The translations under genes and the position numbers were made by a program. Shown here one piece after another: positions 1-11,427 of a stretch of 64,000 bases of DNA (the first letter of the stretch is position 1; each line of letters begins with the position of its first letter). Under the pieces are notes generated by a model. The model searched no databases. It had not been told where the DNA came from and saw nothing but the letters and a program-made list of their open reading frames with translations. The DNA comes from Podospora bellae-mahoneyi (Eukaryota; Ascomycota; Sordariomycetes; Sordariales; Podosporaceae): the NCBI RefSeq assembly GCF_035222275.1, contig NW_026946359.1, forward strand, positions 4,464,001 through 4,528,000. Reading direction: 5' to 3'.

Positions 1-1
1 C

Positions 2-577
2 GAGACTGTCAGGTGGGATCCTCATGATCCCAACTTCTTCTATGTGTCGACTGAGAACGGTATTGTCCATTACTTCGACGCCCGCAAGGCCACCAAGGAT
101 CCTTCCGCCAGCAGCTCCGTCTGGAAGCTCCAGGCCCACGACGAGTCTGTTTCATCCTTTGACCTGAACCCGGTCATTCCAGGGTTCATGGTGACTGGTT
201 CGACCGACAAGACCGTCAAGATTTGGGACATCACCGCTGCAGGTCCATCGCTTGTTGTCTCCCGTGATTTTGACGTTGGCAAGGTCTTCTCGACGGCTTT
301 CGCTCCTGACCGTGAGGTCGCCTTCAGAGTTTCCATTGCCGGCAGCAATGGCAACGTCTCTGTGTGGGACACCAGCACCAACGCCGGCGTCCGCAAGGCC
401 TTTGCCCAAAAGGTGCCAAATCTTCCCACTCGGGAGGATGGTGCTGAGGACAGGCTGGTTGCGGTCAACAATGATGAGGAGGAGGAGAGCAGCAGTGATG
501 AGGGCGAGGAAGATGATGAGGATGATGATTCTGAGGAGGATTCGGATGAGGACGGAGACTCCATGGACGAGGATTAA
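2..577 (+). CDS. PWP1: WD40-repeat ribosome biogenesis protein Pwp1, C-terminal part
   Basis: This is the 3' end of a gene that begins before the window; the open frame runs from base 2 to the TAA at 575-577 without an intron. The visible 191 residues hold the last WD40 repeats: a blade starting VRWDPHD, a blade with FMVTGSTDKTVKIWD, and a final one with ISGSNG-like and VSVWDTS motifs. A long acidic Glu/Asp/Ser tail of about 40 residues follows, ending in SMDED. Pwp1 is a nucleolar beta-propeller protein needed for early 60S pre-ribosome assembly (family knowledge). The C-terminal propeller end plus acidic tail fits Pwp1 better than other WD40 proteins. The methionine codon of the gene lies outside the window. 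Confidence 0.85.
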   Translation, partial: ETVRWDPHDPNFFYVSTENGIVHYFDARKATKDPSASSSVWKLQAHDESVSSFDLNPVIPGFMVTGSTDKTVKIWDITAAGPSLVVSRDFDVGKVFSTAFAPDREVAFRVSIAGSNGNVSVWDTSTNAGVRKAFAQKVPNLPTREDGAEDRLVAVNNDEEEESSSDEGEEDDEDDDSEEDSDEDGDSMDED

Positions 578-3080
578 TTTGGCCGGGAGTAGCTGAAGGA
601 CACCTGTCTTGTCATACTATTGATAAAATTCCGAGCCAATTTATGACTGTGTTATGTGATCCGTGAGGTCGATAAGAACCCAGAACCAGGAGTGTTGTCC
701 CAGGCCTAAGAATTGCGGAGGAAAATGACGATACGCTGCATATGCCGACCTCAAGCTAACGGATGCAGACAGGTGCTAAGACCACTACCTCAGAAGTAAG
801 AAAGTGTCTCTGGACACGAAGCTGACCGTCAGCCTTGCAGCATCATGTTTTGAAGATGCAAGCGGCATGTTTTTTTCTCGATAACACGGACACGGAGCGA
901 CACATGTTTTGTGAGCGGAGCATGTTTATGCTGATGGCTCGGCGATCAACGATTCCCCGGGACTGGCAAATCTTCCTAGCGATAGCATTGACAAGAGTGG
1001 GCTGGAGCTCTGATCAATCTTGACGGCGGCTTTCCTCAGTCCAAAATTAGTCCATAGACGTTTGAGGCTCAGAGCCATGGGCGTTTTGGGCAGACAGTTT
1101 CATATCACGAGAAGCTATCCCAGGCTGGTGGTAAGATGTTTGCTCATGCTTCACGTAACTACCAACAGCCCAAACAAGTGTTGACAAACCTTGGCGATGG
1201 ATTTGTACAAGCAGCAGGCATCTCGGGCGTTGTCTTACACCGCGGCATGAACACCAAAGTGGGATGCGCCGGCCCCTCCGTCAAGCGCTAACGACTCCAG
1301 TTCTTGGAAGCGGCCGGTGAGCTCCGAGTCTTCCAAAACAGAACAAACTGTTGAGCTCTGGGCACCGAGGCTGTTCGTCATCCAGGTCCACGCCAAGTAC
1401 TGGATCAACCAATCAGGGCTCACCGTCATCTTAAGCACACATGGGCCGTCTAAAATCTTCAAAATACCAAAGTCAACAGCCTTTTTTCGAGCAAATAAAT
1501 TGACCTTTCTCAATCCGAATAGCGATTACTATATGCGTTTCGATCCCAGTTTCTACCGTCTTTTTACGTTTAAAAACGATAAAGTTACAACTCTTGGCCT
1601 TCGAAAGTGTGCAAGTGTTTGATAACTTGTTAGTGGGGACCGTCGACCTAGATAACGACCACCGGGCACCAAGTCCACAGCACATCGAGGAAACCCACAC
1701 GCACGCGCTTCGAGCGGATCCCAAGGAAGCCTAGGCGCTTAGTTCGGCTTTTGGTTGTCAATCTGGAGCTGGCTGACGAACTGACAAGAGAACCTGACAG
1801 GCTGGCTGCAACACTGTCACTAGTGATTGATCGAAGAGAACCGAACCATCAGCCGCGCGGTCGGGCGCGCATCTCACACAGCAGCAGCAGGTGCGGAGTG
1901 TTGAAAAAGTCCCCTGTGCTCAGGAAGTTTCATCAAGAATGGAAGGGGGAATAGAGAACATTGGGCCAATCAGATGGCATGAATCAACATCTTAGCTTCG
2001 TTTCAAATGCAGGAACGGGGTTGATCTTCAGGGCTCGAGTGGAGGGACACCAGTGCCATGCCCTGGCGCAAAAGAAATGTTCGGGGGTTGAGGTTCTTCA
2101 CCCCTGACACAGAAGAACCCACGGACGGTGATGCGGCTTGGACCAATCAGCGCTTGAAGATGGACTGCGGGATGCGCAAAACCCCCCGAGCACACCACGC
2201 ATCCCTCCGTTGCTTTTTGCTCCCTCAGAGTTGGCCTCGGAAACAAGAATCGACTGCTTTTTGCTAGATTGCTGTAGAAGTAGCACCAGAGTGTGCTATT
2301 TTGGAACAGCGTGGACGGGCGGCCTGCAAGGACAACTGTCAAACACGCATTTCTGAACTGTGGTTGATGGAGGGGGAATCGAACATGCAGGAACAAGCGA
2401 CCCCGCGCAGGAGCAAACTGAGATGACCCTTGTCCCGGGCCCTTCATCGCCCAATCAAAGCGGGCCGGGATGCCAGCGTCAGCAGCAGCGCCAACCAGAA
2501 CTGGTAACTGGCATCTTGTCGCTTCGACTGGCCTCAACGGTCTTGATTATCCCTCGTTTTCTTTTGATCGGGGCTCAACATTCAAACATACGTATGAATT
2601 CTCGCTGGAAGTATACACAACAGCGGGAAACCATTCATATATTGATTGGGGCATGTCGTCCTCCTTTGCCACGGTCCGGAGCATCGAGCTCAGAAAGGGG
2701 ATGCACACTCCGGTCACCATGAGGTCAATCGAACCAATGGCATCCCAGGGCAGCCCTCCAAGCAGGGATCAGGTTTTAACCTTGGGCGGCGGGCTTGTGC
2801 GGTCTCCCCTTGCTGGGAAACGGCGCGCGACCAGCAGGCCAACCCAGCAAATCACCGGCCGTCCTAAATTCAGCATGTCACGGTCTCTTCTGCTCCGTAC
2901 ACACTGCCGGCCCGGTCGAGAGGGAGAGAAGAGGCTTTTTCCACTGGGTGAAGAAGTGCCAACTGCCACCCTGAGCTGTCTGGCCGGGAGGGGGACCGTG
3001 AAAGAGCGCATTGGTATTGCTACGCAGAGGGTGACATAATCTCCTGCGTGATCCATCGTACCGGTACTTTGTGATCTGCA
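578..3080. other. Intergenic DNA, no gene supported
   Basis: About 2.5 kb downstream of PWP1. Open frames here (for example 2470-3039 on +) show no recognisable domain, no convincing codon pattern and no splice-linked partners. Short CCAAT motifs occur near 1963, 2140 and 2450 and could belong to the promoter of the next gene. No tRNA fold or repeat was found. Confidence 0.5.
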
Positions 3081-4155
3081 ATGTGCAAGCAAAAAAAAGC
3101 ATTGCGCCACTCCCCCGTGCCCGTGGGTTTGCCCTCATCTTCGATGTGCGCTCGCGGCTCGTCCTTTATTGTTGTGCTCCCCCTCCAGGCTCACACCCTC
3201 CTTTTCTACTTTCAGTCATTCTGTAGACCCTTTGCGTCCCATCGCTCCTTGACGGACCAAAAAACTTTGACATCCTCAGAGATCCCCATCGCCGGCTCGC
3301 TTGGATACTCGAGGACACTTACACATTCCTTTTTTTACAAGACATTTCTTGCAGGACATTCATCCATCGCCCAACTCGCGCCGGTACACATCGCCCCCGA
3401 GATATTTCACTTCAGTTCTACACACTCCCTCGACGACATCACACAAAGGGCCCAGGTCAGTCCGTCGTCACTTGCCCAACATCACACGTGGACAACAAAA
3501 ACATTGCATCGCCCTGCCTTTGTTGAAAACTTGAAGCACCATCGAGGAGCCAAGTTCCTTCTCGACTTGTTCTATTCAAACACGGCCTGGATCGCCGACT
3601 CTCCATTGTGCTGGATATAGCTACAACTCCTTGTCAGGACACATCCATCTAGGATTTTCAGGTGTTTTGATCTCTACTTTGACCCGAAACCGCCCATTTC
3701 GCCGTGCATCGTCACCCGGTCTCACTTCGGCTGCTTTGATAGGGTCACGGAGCCGAGCGTTGTAACCCTTGGATAGGAAGTTTGCAGAGAAAAACGGGCA
3801 CAAGCTCTTCCCGGCGCAACGTCACACGCAAAACCGAATCACAGGACCATCTATCATTTGAGACCGCGTTCGCAAAACCACGCAATTGTTCAGGGAAGAG
3901 TGTTGTTAGGATCTGGAAGCGGGGCGTCTCTTCTCATCTTTCCGTCACTCAACGCCTTTCTGCCACGAGCTTTACCCCTCAGGGCAGAAAGTCAAGTTTG
4001 ACTCCTGGTCTTCGCCATTACCTACTATTTTTAGCCACCTGTCTGGTTGCTTTGAGTACGTTTATCTGGCTTGTTGAGGCCGAAGCAGGAAGGTGTCTAA
4101 TATCGATCGATATAGATCGTTTTTCAGCTGAACAACCCCCTACACAATCGGCAAG
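3081..4155 (+). promoter_or_regulatory. Probable long 5' leader/promoter of the 4156 gene
   Basis: A CT-rich stretch immediately before a strongly conserved start codon. It contains several out-of-frame ATGs and short open frames (3301-3534, 3782-4297) but no recognisable protein. Pyrimidine-rich leaders of about 1 kb are common for regulatory genes in filamentous fungi. The transcription start cannot be placed from sequence alone, and an unspliced leader intron is possible. Confidence 0.4.
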
Positions 4156-5127
4156 ATGTCTATCGCTAGGGCCTTCACGACTCGGCGGGTCAAGCAAAGC
4201 CTCCAGACATCTGACCTCAACGGTTCACCACAACAGAGGAGTCCAAAGGGGTCGCTGGGATCTATTCGGCACAAGATCTCCAGTCCTGTCGAGCTGATTC
4301 ACACCACCAACATGCTTTCTTATAACGCCCCAGATCTTCATCCTCTATCAGCCTCGTCGACAGGCTTGCACAGCAGATCTGATGACGATATGTCCGACAG
4401 TGCGCTCACCAACGGAACCACACCACCTACTAGCCCCGATGTTGAATCATCGCCAAAGAGGACGATGCAAAAGAGGGTGATGTCGCCAGAACCGAATCAT
4501 CTCTCCGCTTACTTTACAGCCCCCGGTCAACCAATCGAGAAGCCATCCCTTCAGAAGGCAGCACCCATCATCCCACAACGGGCGCCTTCTCACTCCAAAA
4601 AGTCGCCAGCTGAGGTTGCCCGGCAAAGGTCAGCTTCCGGGGTATCACAACGGTCTCAAGGATCAACAAACCCCAGCTACACTTTCTCTCGGTCCTCCTC
4701 CATCAGCACAGCCACCACCGCTACCTCGCAGATTTCACTTCCCCTACACATGCAGCAGCACAGGTCAAAGAATTCAGCTGCCGCCGCCGCCGCTGCTGAC
4801 TTTGTCCGGATGGCCGCGCCACCTCTCACACACCGATATTACCCAGCACAACCACAACCCCAGCGACAACATAGAAAGGAAGTTTCCGTCTCTCAACATC
4901 CGTTTGGCCAGGAGCTCGCCCAGGTGTCGGAGATTGCGGAGGAGTATGGCCTCAAGGAGCAGATGAACGTGGTGGACGTGGAAGAGAAGGAGATGGTGGC
5001 CAAGGGGCTCAAAAAGTTCAATGCGAATGATTACCTGGGGGAGATTCAGGGGTTGTTTGCCAACTTTTTTGGGAAGGAGTCTGAGCCTGCGGTGCCAGCC
5101 AGCATGGCGGCTGCAGCTTGGATTTGA
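4156..5127 (+). CDS. Conserved filamentous-fungal protein of unknown function
   Basis: A single-exon gene of 323 residues; the ATG has a good context (gcaag before it). The N-terminus (MSIARAFTTRRVK, then IRHKISSPVELIHTTNMLSYNAPDL) and the C-terminal 75 residues (HPFGQELAQVSEIAEEYG, then MVAKGLKKFNANDYLGEI and GLFANFFG) look like folded, conserved blocks. I recall similar blocks in orphan proteins of other Sordariomycetes, but cannot search. The middle is Ser/Pro/Gln-rich low complexity with a poly-Ala run near residues 208-215. No membrane segment, signal peptide or enzyme motif is visible. The C-terminal block is charged and probably helical, so a protein-interaction role is possible. The long leader suggests translational or transcriptional control. 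Confidence 0.75.
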   Translation: MSIARAFTTRRVKQSLQTSDLNGSPQQRSPKGSLGSIRHKISSPVELIHTTNMLSYNAPDLHPLSASSTGLHSRSDDDMSDSALTNGTTPPTSPDVESSPKRTMQKRVMSPEPNHLSAYFTAPGQPIEKPSLQKAAPIIPQRAPSHSKKSPAEVARQRSASGVSQRSQGSTNPSYTFSRSSSISTATTATSQISLPLHMQQHRSKNSAAAAAAADFVRMAAPPLTHRYYPAQPQPQRQHRKEVSVSQHPFGQELAQVSEIAEEYGLKEQMNVVDVEEKEMVAKGLKKFNANDYLGEIQGLFANFFGKESEPAVPASMAAAAWI

Positions 5128-6969
5128 GGCCACATCTTTCGATTTTGGACAAAGCTTCTTCTCTCTTATGTACATATTTTTATCGCTTTCTTGTAGCCAT
5201 TGAGGCTGTGCCTACTACGCCTGTAGGGATTAGGGAAACTGGGTATACCAATGGTTGGTTGGGTTTGGGGTGGGAAAATTTGGGGTTTTGGCATTGGACC
5301 AAAACTTGAAAAGGGGCTCGTTGTCTGGAGTAGGGGCAGCGTACATATTGGGGAGGCAAGCGGTTGATTTCCTTCTTTGGTTTTTTGGAAAGATTTACAT
5401 CATCACACGAGAGGTGGACTATATCTTTATTCCTTCTCTTAAAAGATGTAGTTGAGTTGGTTGGTTTGGTTTGGTTTTTGGCTGTTGGAAGTTTTTGTTA
5501 TGGAGATTCCCCCTATATTTTTCTTCACTTTTGTTCTAGTGGTAGGAGAAACGAGAATGGTTGTGGATGTTGAATATTATCTCCATTTGGAAGAGGTTTT
5601 TTGTTATTGCTTTGCGTAAGGTGTTTGCTTGGTGAGGTGAGAAAGGTATGCGTAAGTTTGTCGCAAGCTGGGTTGGGCCGGCCGGGGAGGATGATGACCC
5701 GACCGATGTCTGCCGCCACCACCTACCATCCCAAGATGAACGGGCCGGCCTTGTCTCTCGGTCAAGGAATTTGGTTGACCGAGGGGATATCAAAATAGAA
5801 GAATGGGAGTACCCGTCGGGTCGGGTATGCACACACAAACTTCTTCTAGATGCATCGGGGAGCGTGGTGGCTGGCTGGTTGGATTTGTGGCTGGATGAGG
5901 GATGTTGTGTAAGTCTGGGGGGGTGATCTATCGCGAGAATTCTGCATGCAATACGGGGGAAATGGTAGAAATAGTATGTAGGGTGGTGAGAACGTTGTGA
6001 GGAGGATGGGGAGAGGTTGTTATCCGATCCGATCGGAGCCGATCATCAGTGATTGTGATATTGTTGTTGACTACCTTAGACATGGCACAGCATGCTCTAG
6101 TTGGTGTTGGCAGGCGGGCGGCCCTTTACACTGCAGAGGGTAAGTCTGAAAGGGCGGCTTGCAGAGGGCTGAAACTCGGATTGTCGATGGCATGTGCGGT
6201 TGATGAGAGACGGGCAGTGGTGGGCTATGCCCGTGGTGTCCCGATGTGGAGGCATCGGATCATTTTGTGTTACTGTGATGATCTCCTGTCACGGACGCCT
6301 CGTTGCTGATGATCGTTTCAGGAGCGCTAATTCCCTTCTGTTGTCTTGAGTGATGTTATCGCCTGAAAAGCCACTGGAAGTGAACCCTATCTCAAGTCCG
6401 ATCTTGGCATATCTCATGACCGCCTTACCGCTTCAGCCCACCTGTACAAGCAGCCCGGGATGGAGGTTGACCAAAAAGTCCGATCATGTCGATCACCCGT
6501 TACCCGTGCCGCTTGCCGGCCTCGGGTTGGGGTAGTGGGCTCCGGATTGAGGTGGGGCTAGCCGTCGTGGCTGGTAGACCCGCCGTGCCTCCCCGGAAAT
6601 GAGTGGGGCCGGCCGGCCGGTGTTTATGACCCGGACCGGGCTGCCGTGTCGGTGTTTGTCAACTGTGGTGTTGGGACCGTGGTAATTTGTTGACCTAGTA
6701 TTTGACCGTGGGATTTTGGAGGTGGAGCTGAGTAGTTGTCAACACTACCATAGGTGTTGATCATCAGCGCGGTCTTGACAGAATGAACTTGAAGGTTGGA
6801 AGTTGTCGGTGGACCCTAACCCTGAAGTTAAATCTCTCGCCTGGAGCGAGCGTTAACTGGGTTAGGGTTATTCTCTGATAAGATAGGCTTAGCAATGCAC
6901 CTTGCTGGACAAGCAGCTTTCGCCGCGCAACCACACCATTGCATCACACTAGATAATTATCAAATCATC
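5128..6969. other. Intergenic: 3' region of the 4156 gene and TLS1 promoter
   Basis: The first 500 bases are T/G-rich downstream sequence. Around 6600-6645 lies a GC-rich stretch with a GGCCGGCCGGCC palindrome. The last 160 bases hold the telobox palindrome described separately. Short open frames at 5648-5926 and 6049-6309 lack any recognisable motif. Confidence 0.5.
6813..6870. promoter_or_regulatory. Telomere-repeat (telobox) palindrome upstream of TLS1
   Basis: CCCTAACCCT at 6814-6823 faces GGGTTAGGGTTA at 6859-6870. Inside these arms lie further inverted pieces, AGTTAA (826-831) against TTAACT (853-858) and CTCGC (836-840) against GCGAG (846-850). The whole is an imperfect palindrome centred near 6843, about 100-155 bases before the start codon. 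TTAGGG-type sites are bound by Myb-domain telobox proteins such as Tbf1; whether this one is bound is inference. Confidence 0.55.
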
Positions 6970-8211
6970 ATGGCAACAACAAGCCCCGAAGCTACGTCCG
7001 AACCGCAAGTCGTCTTCAAGGCCGGGAAAAAGAGAAAAGCGTACCGCCAACGAGTCGAAGAACCTGAAAGCGCGAACGCTGATAGCCAGCATGCGATCGA
7101 GCCAACCCCAGAAAACCCCCCAGCGGTAGCAGGCAATGGCGCGCAAACAACAGCTGCTGAACAGGACGAAGAGAAAGGCCTCTCTGTCGCCGAGGTACTC
7201 AGATTACGAAACTCGCGAAAGCACAAGTTCGGCGGCGTTGGCTTCCGCGCAAGGCCCGGACAGTCGACACATGGCGATGACGACGGCAGCGTCCCCGAGG
7301 AGCAAAGCCTGGTTCTCCACGGCAGTGCCGAGACGGAAGCAGAACCCTTCGGCGGAATCACACAACGGTTCGCGCCCCAGACAGGTCTGGCTGGCGATCA
7401 AGTCAACAAGCATATGTGAGTCTCCCTTTTGGATACACCGAGCGACCCAGAGGCTGATCAAGCAAGGGAGGAATATGTAGAATCTGCATTGGCTAGACGA
7501 AAGCGGCAGGCCGCGGAGCTCACAGTACAGCAAGAAAGCCTCGATGCTGGCGCATCATCAGCAAATGCGGCCAACTCAGATTCGAGAACTTTGCCTTTCA
7601 GTGGCCCACAGGTGGATTCGCAGCGAGCTTTACAAGGCAAGCTTATGGAGATTGACCTGGGTGATGAAGCTCGCGAGCGCAACATCGAGATGACGGAGCG
7701 TGCTCGAAAGCGATTACAAGGGCAGATCGACGAGGAAGATGAGAATGAGGGCCGAAGGAAGACCCGCCTTGGCCCAGATGGGAAGCCATGGCGTGGCCGG
7801 AGGCGCAGAGGAAGCGAAGATATCAAGCGAGATCAGCTCGTGGAGGAGTTTTTGAGCGAGAACAAGCGTAAGTGGACTATGAACTCACACTTTCAGCCTG
7901 TAAGGATTTTAGCTAACCTCCTCGCAGTCGATATCTACGATGTACCTTCGGCAGAAACTCCCAGTGCGGCTGACCTGGGAGAAGGAGATGAATACGCAGC
8001 AGATGATCGCATCGCTGAAGAATTCCGCCGTGATTTCATGGACGCCATGGCGCAGAGACACCGGAAGAAACGTGTAGCTCAGCCCGCTGCTAAGCCTGGC
8101 GCCAGCCGAACAGAAGAGGTCCTCAAAGGGCCGAAGTTGGGTGGCAGTCGAAACGCAAGAGCAGCCATGCGGGAGATATTACTCAAAGAGCAGGCCACGA
8201 AGCGAAGGTGA
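6970..8211 (+). CDS. tls1: TLS1/C9orf78 (HCA59) family splicing factor
   Basis: Exons are 6970-7415, 7467-7867 and 7928-8211, giving 376 residues. Both introns have strong donors (GTGAGT, GTAAGT) and branch points (GCTGAT, GCTAAC), and removing them keeps the family signature intact: ITQRFAPQTG-x-x-GDQVNKHMEEYVESALARRKR. That block defines the hepatocellular-carcinoma-antigen-59 / Tls1 domain. Family members associate with the spliceosomal helicase Brr2; in fission yeast Tls1 supports splicing of shelterin transcripts and so telomere length (established knowledge). The N-terminal third is polar with an EVLRLRNSRKHK motif that resembles the usual family start. The C-terminal third is charged and poorly ordered. 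The protein is somewhat longer than the human one (about 290 residues), as usual in ascomycetes. The ATG at 6970 follows the in-frame upstream CTG-like codons and has good context. Confidence 0.85.
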
Positions 8212-9917
8212 AATGTGGTTCTCTAGGCGCGCAGCCTTGCAGGGGGATGAGGCTTGGGGTCTTGAGGAATGCATTTACAACATGCATATGCGAAGTCGAG
8301 GCTCAAGACTCTCGCACTTAAGCAAAATTTTCGGATTTCCTTCGTTTCGGGCCAATACACCACTAAATGCTGACAGCCCTATGGTACCCTGGGGGTTAGA
8401 TAGCCAGGAGTTTTCTTACTCACACAGCGCTTTTAAAAATACATGCGATGCTCAAGATTGTCGGTGTAAGCTAGCTTGGCAGCTGAATTCCTCAAGGCAG
8501 GACAATTGATTAATCCACCACGTGTTTTCTGCAATCAAGGGTCACCGAACGGCTCTAGACTTTCTAGATCAGATATGTTGAGAGCGGCCAAGGCCATGCC
8601 AGGCGACTATACTCCTAACGCATTTCAGGATCATTGGCCCCCATTCGTTGGAGTCGCTCTCATTTGACAGGATCAGCGATAAGACGCAGCTCAGCCCCAT
8701 GCTTGCTGACACCCGCCGCCCCCCGCCTTGGGCTGCAGGGAAATAAGAAAAGAGACAGAGAAAAATGATTCCACGAACTGCCTGGAAACGCGTGATTGGA
8801 GTGGCGTGGATTTCCCCCCTCTTGGTTACGAGCAAACTCGCACTGTCACACAGCTTCTCAAACACAGCTTACACCACAGGCGGAGTATCACCTCAGAAAC
8901 TTGCTATCGTCTTATCAGTCTGGGACACTGTTTTCTTACTCAGTCACTGTATGCACGCGGTGTAAGTCAGGGTGTCAGCGGGAACCGTCCCGCTCCAAAG
9001 TATGGATCATCGCGTTGCTATATTGGGCTTTCTTTCCAAAAAGGGTCACTATCGGCTGGGTAAGCGATTGGCCAGCTGCAGCTTGATCAAGGCAATTCAG
9101 GTGTATCGTTGCAACCACAAATCTGTCTCTTTGCATTCTTTTCTGGTGGTTATGTACGAATAAGTCTGGTGAATGCGACGTCAACGACGGGGAGAGAGAT
9201 ATTGGAGTGTTGCCACAGTAGGAGAGGAGGCGAAGGGACTTGGTTTGGTTGAACGGACAGAGTTGCACCGTTGCGGCGTCGCTTTTTCGTTTCACACACA
9301 CAGCAAGTTTAATTAAAGTGGTGGTGTGCTTTGTTGCCTTTGGATTTTAAGGAGGGGGAGGGGGAAGGAGGATCTCTCAATCTGATAGGAGCAAGTCACT
9401 CAGAAACCGGCACAGTGCGGTTCTTCTTTTGAGGCATATCGATGGATCGGTGGTTGAGTGGGACGCTCAAACCGAAAAGGGCGTTTTCTGGTTGGTGAAA
9501 AAAAAACATCTTTTTGTCTGCGCCTCTCAGCCCTTTGGCTGTGCACAGGGGGGGTGGTTGGACTGCGCGCAATCCTTTCCATCTTTCTCAACTGGGGGGT
9601 CACAAGAGAGAGGGAGCGCTTGGGCGGTTTGGGTCTGGCTTGGGGTCTTGTGTGGGATTGGTGCTTACTCGGAGCCTTGCACAATCTCTCTCTGTCTGGC
9701 AGCACGGCTTACCTCTTTTTTACTCTTTTCAACGAAAGGGAATTGACGACGGCATCAATTACACATCGGAATTTGGTGCCCAGAAGACGCGCGGGCGGAC
9801 AACCGAACTCGACGACGACGATATCGGCCATGAGATTGTCAACTTGAAAGGGACGATTGACTCGGATATCACGAACGGCAAACTATTCTGGACGAGTCCA
9901 GGAACCGACAAAGGATA
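8212..9917. other. Intergenic DNA, no gene supported
   Basis: Downstream of TLS1 and upstream of the 9918 membrane-protein gene. The open frames at 8728-9063 and 9458-9918 lack motifs and look like chance reading through CT-rich and GA-rich stretches. The last 600 bases are probably promoter and leader of the next gene. Confidence 0.45.
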
Positions 9918-11427
9918 ATGAGGATATCGATGAGCCGGGCCTGGATGGCCGTCACATACATGGTGCTTGGATTAGCGAATGGGCAAGATCGTGGGCAAGA
10001 TGCCGCTTCACCTATAAATACTGGAGTTGGGAAAGCCAATGAATCTGTGCTATTCGACCCCTTGAAATTCAAGGGCAATTATAACCCTGAGGCGGCCATA
10101 TTCTTGGTCAAAGGGAGTATGCCTGGGACCACTTTCACCTGGAGGAGTCAAAACTACGAGGTTGTCAACAAGATCGCGCTCTGGCAAAGTAGCGAGGACA
10201 ACAGCGCCATGAGTGGTATGAGCCCACCACAGGAGATTACTTTTGTGGCAGTCGTATACGAGAACCCCCCAGAACAGCCGTCCGGACAGTTTCCCGAGGT
10301 GACAACGTCAACAAACACGCTCAACCTTATGATGAAGCCAACAGTTCCATCACCAACACCTGGGGCCCCAGGTGTGAGACTACGCCAACCTCCCAAGTCC
10401 GATGGTTGCAGCAAATTAATTTCAGGTATGTGCTGCCACCTGTTACTGATCCAGGTGGGAAATGATATTAAGAATGGATATAGCCCGACAGAACGGCCCT
10501 GGCGGTTCCCTCATGTTTGACCCGAATGAGCTTAGAGCAAAGTGTGACAAGGTGTTCAAGCCAGGTTTTCCACTCTACTTTGTGGCCAGTTGGGTGGACA
10601 ATGGTCAATACCGCAAGAGTTATAGCAGAGCCTTTACAGTGGTTTATCATGAAGAGGGATATGCGGTCGCCTCCACCAACCCTCTATTCAAAGATACAAA
10701 CCCTTATATTCAGATGGGAAGCGATGACGGGACTGATGCACCAGAAGCACCTTCGGCAACCTCAACCCCTCTGGGTGGCGGCTCCATACCGACCAACGGA
10801 GACCCAGCCGCCTTGAGCCCAGCCCCAAAGAGTGGACTTGAGCTGGGAGCCATCATCGGCATCGCCGTCGGCTGCGGTCTAGCAGGTCTCCTCGCCGTCC
10901 TAGGAATCATCTGGTTCGTCGTCCGCCGCCGCCAACAAAAGCAGAACCTCCACCCCACCGGCTCCTTCAACTCTGACCACCGCGGCGACGATCTCATGGC
11001 CGAGAAAGAAGCCCACACCGGCGTCGACGTAGACGCCTCACCAAACTCGCCTTACTCCGACGACGGTCACCCCAACGGCACATACCCAACAGGCACCGCC
11101 GTCACAACAATAGCCGCGCCAGCAGCGGCAGCTCCTCCTCACCTTCAAGACCAATCCCGTTCTTACACACCATACTCTGACCGAGCAGGAGCCGCAGCCG
11201 GAATTACCACCACAACACCAAGCACCCGAACGGAATCTCTTGCCCAAAACGACGACGGGGCCCGTGCCAACGTTCCCAGCCCAATACCAGGGCGGGCGAC
11301 ACCACGGGGTCTAACCACACCATACGCCCACTTGGTAGAGGAAGGAATGACGGAGGATGAAATCAGGAGGTTGGAAGAGGAGGAAAGGCAGCTGGACGCT
11401 GCGATTGAACAAGCAGGGAGACGATAA
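9918..11427 (+). CDS. Secreted-type single-pass membrane protein (fungal orphan)
   Basis: The product has a signal peptide (about residues 1-23, hydrophobic core up to GLANGQ), an extracellular domain with a FTWRSQNYEVVNKIALWQ motif, a helix LGAIIGIAVGCGLAGLLAVL (bases about 10840-10920) followed by VVRRRQQKQ, and a Ser/Pro/Thr-rich cytoplasmic tail. The tail ends in YAHLVEEGMTEDEIRRLEEE, a block I recall from related fungal membrane proteins. Exon 3 is 10473-11427. The intron 10426-10472 is well supported (GTATGT donor, ACTGAT branch point, phase fits). The first intron is uncertain: 10299-10378 gives an open 460-residue protein joining QFPE to TTPTSQVRW, and 10216-10337 also keeps the frame. 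Function is unknown; the layout suggests a plasma-membrane or wall sensor. Confidence 0.7.

Noticed and set aside
2376-2392. tRNA B-box-like GTTCGATTCC on the minus strand
   Set aside because: The flanking bases cannot form a T stem and no A box or acceptor stem is present at the right distance.
2470-3039. 189-codon open frame on + in the PWP1 downstream region
   Set aside because: It has no domain, no conserved composition and no spliced partner; it begins in a non-specific context and looks like chance reading of GC-rich DNA.
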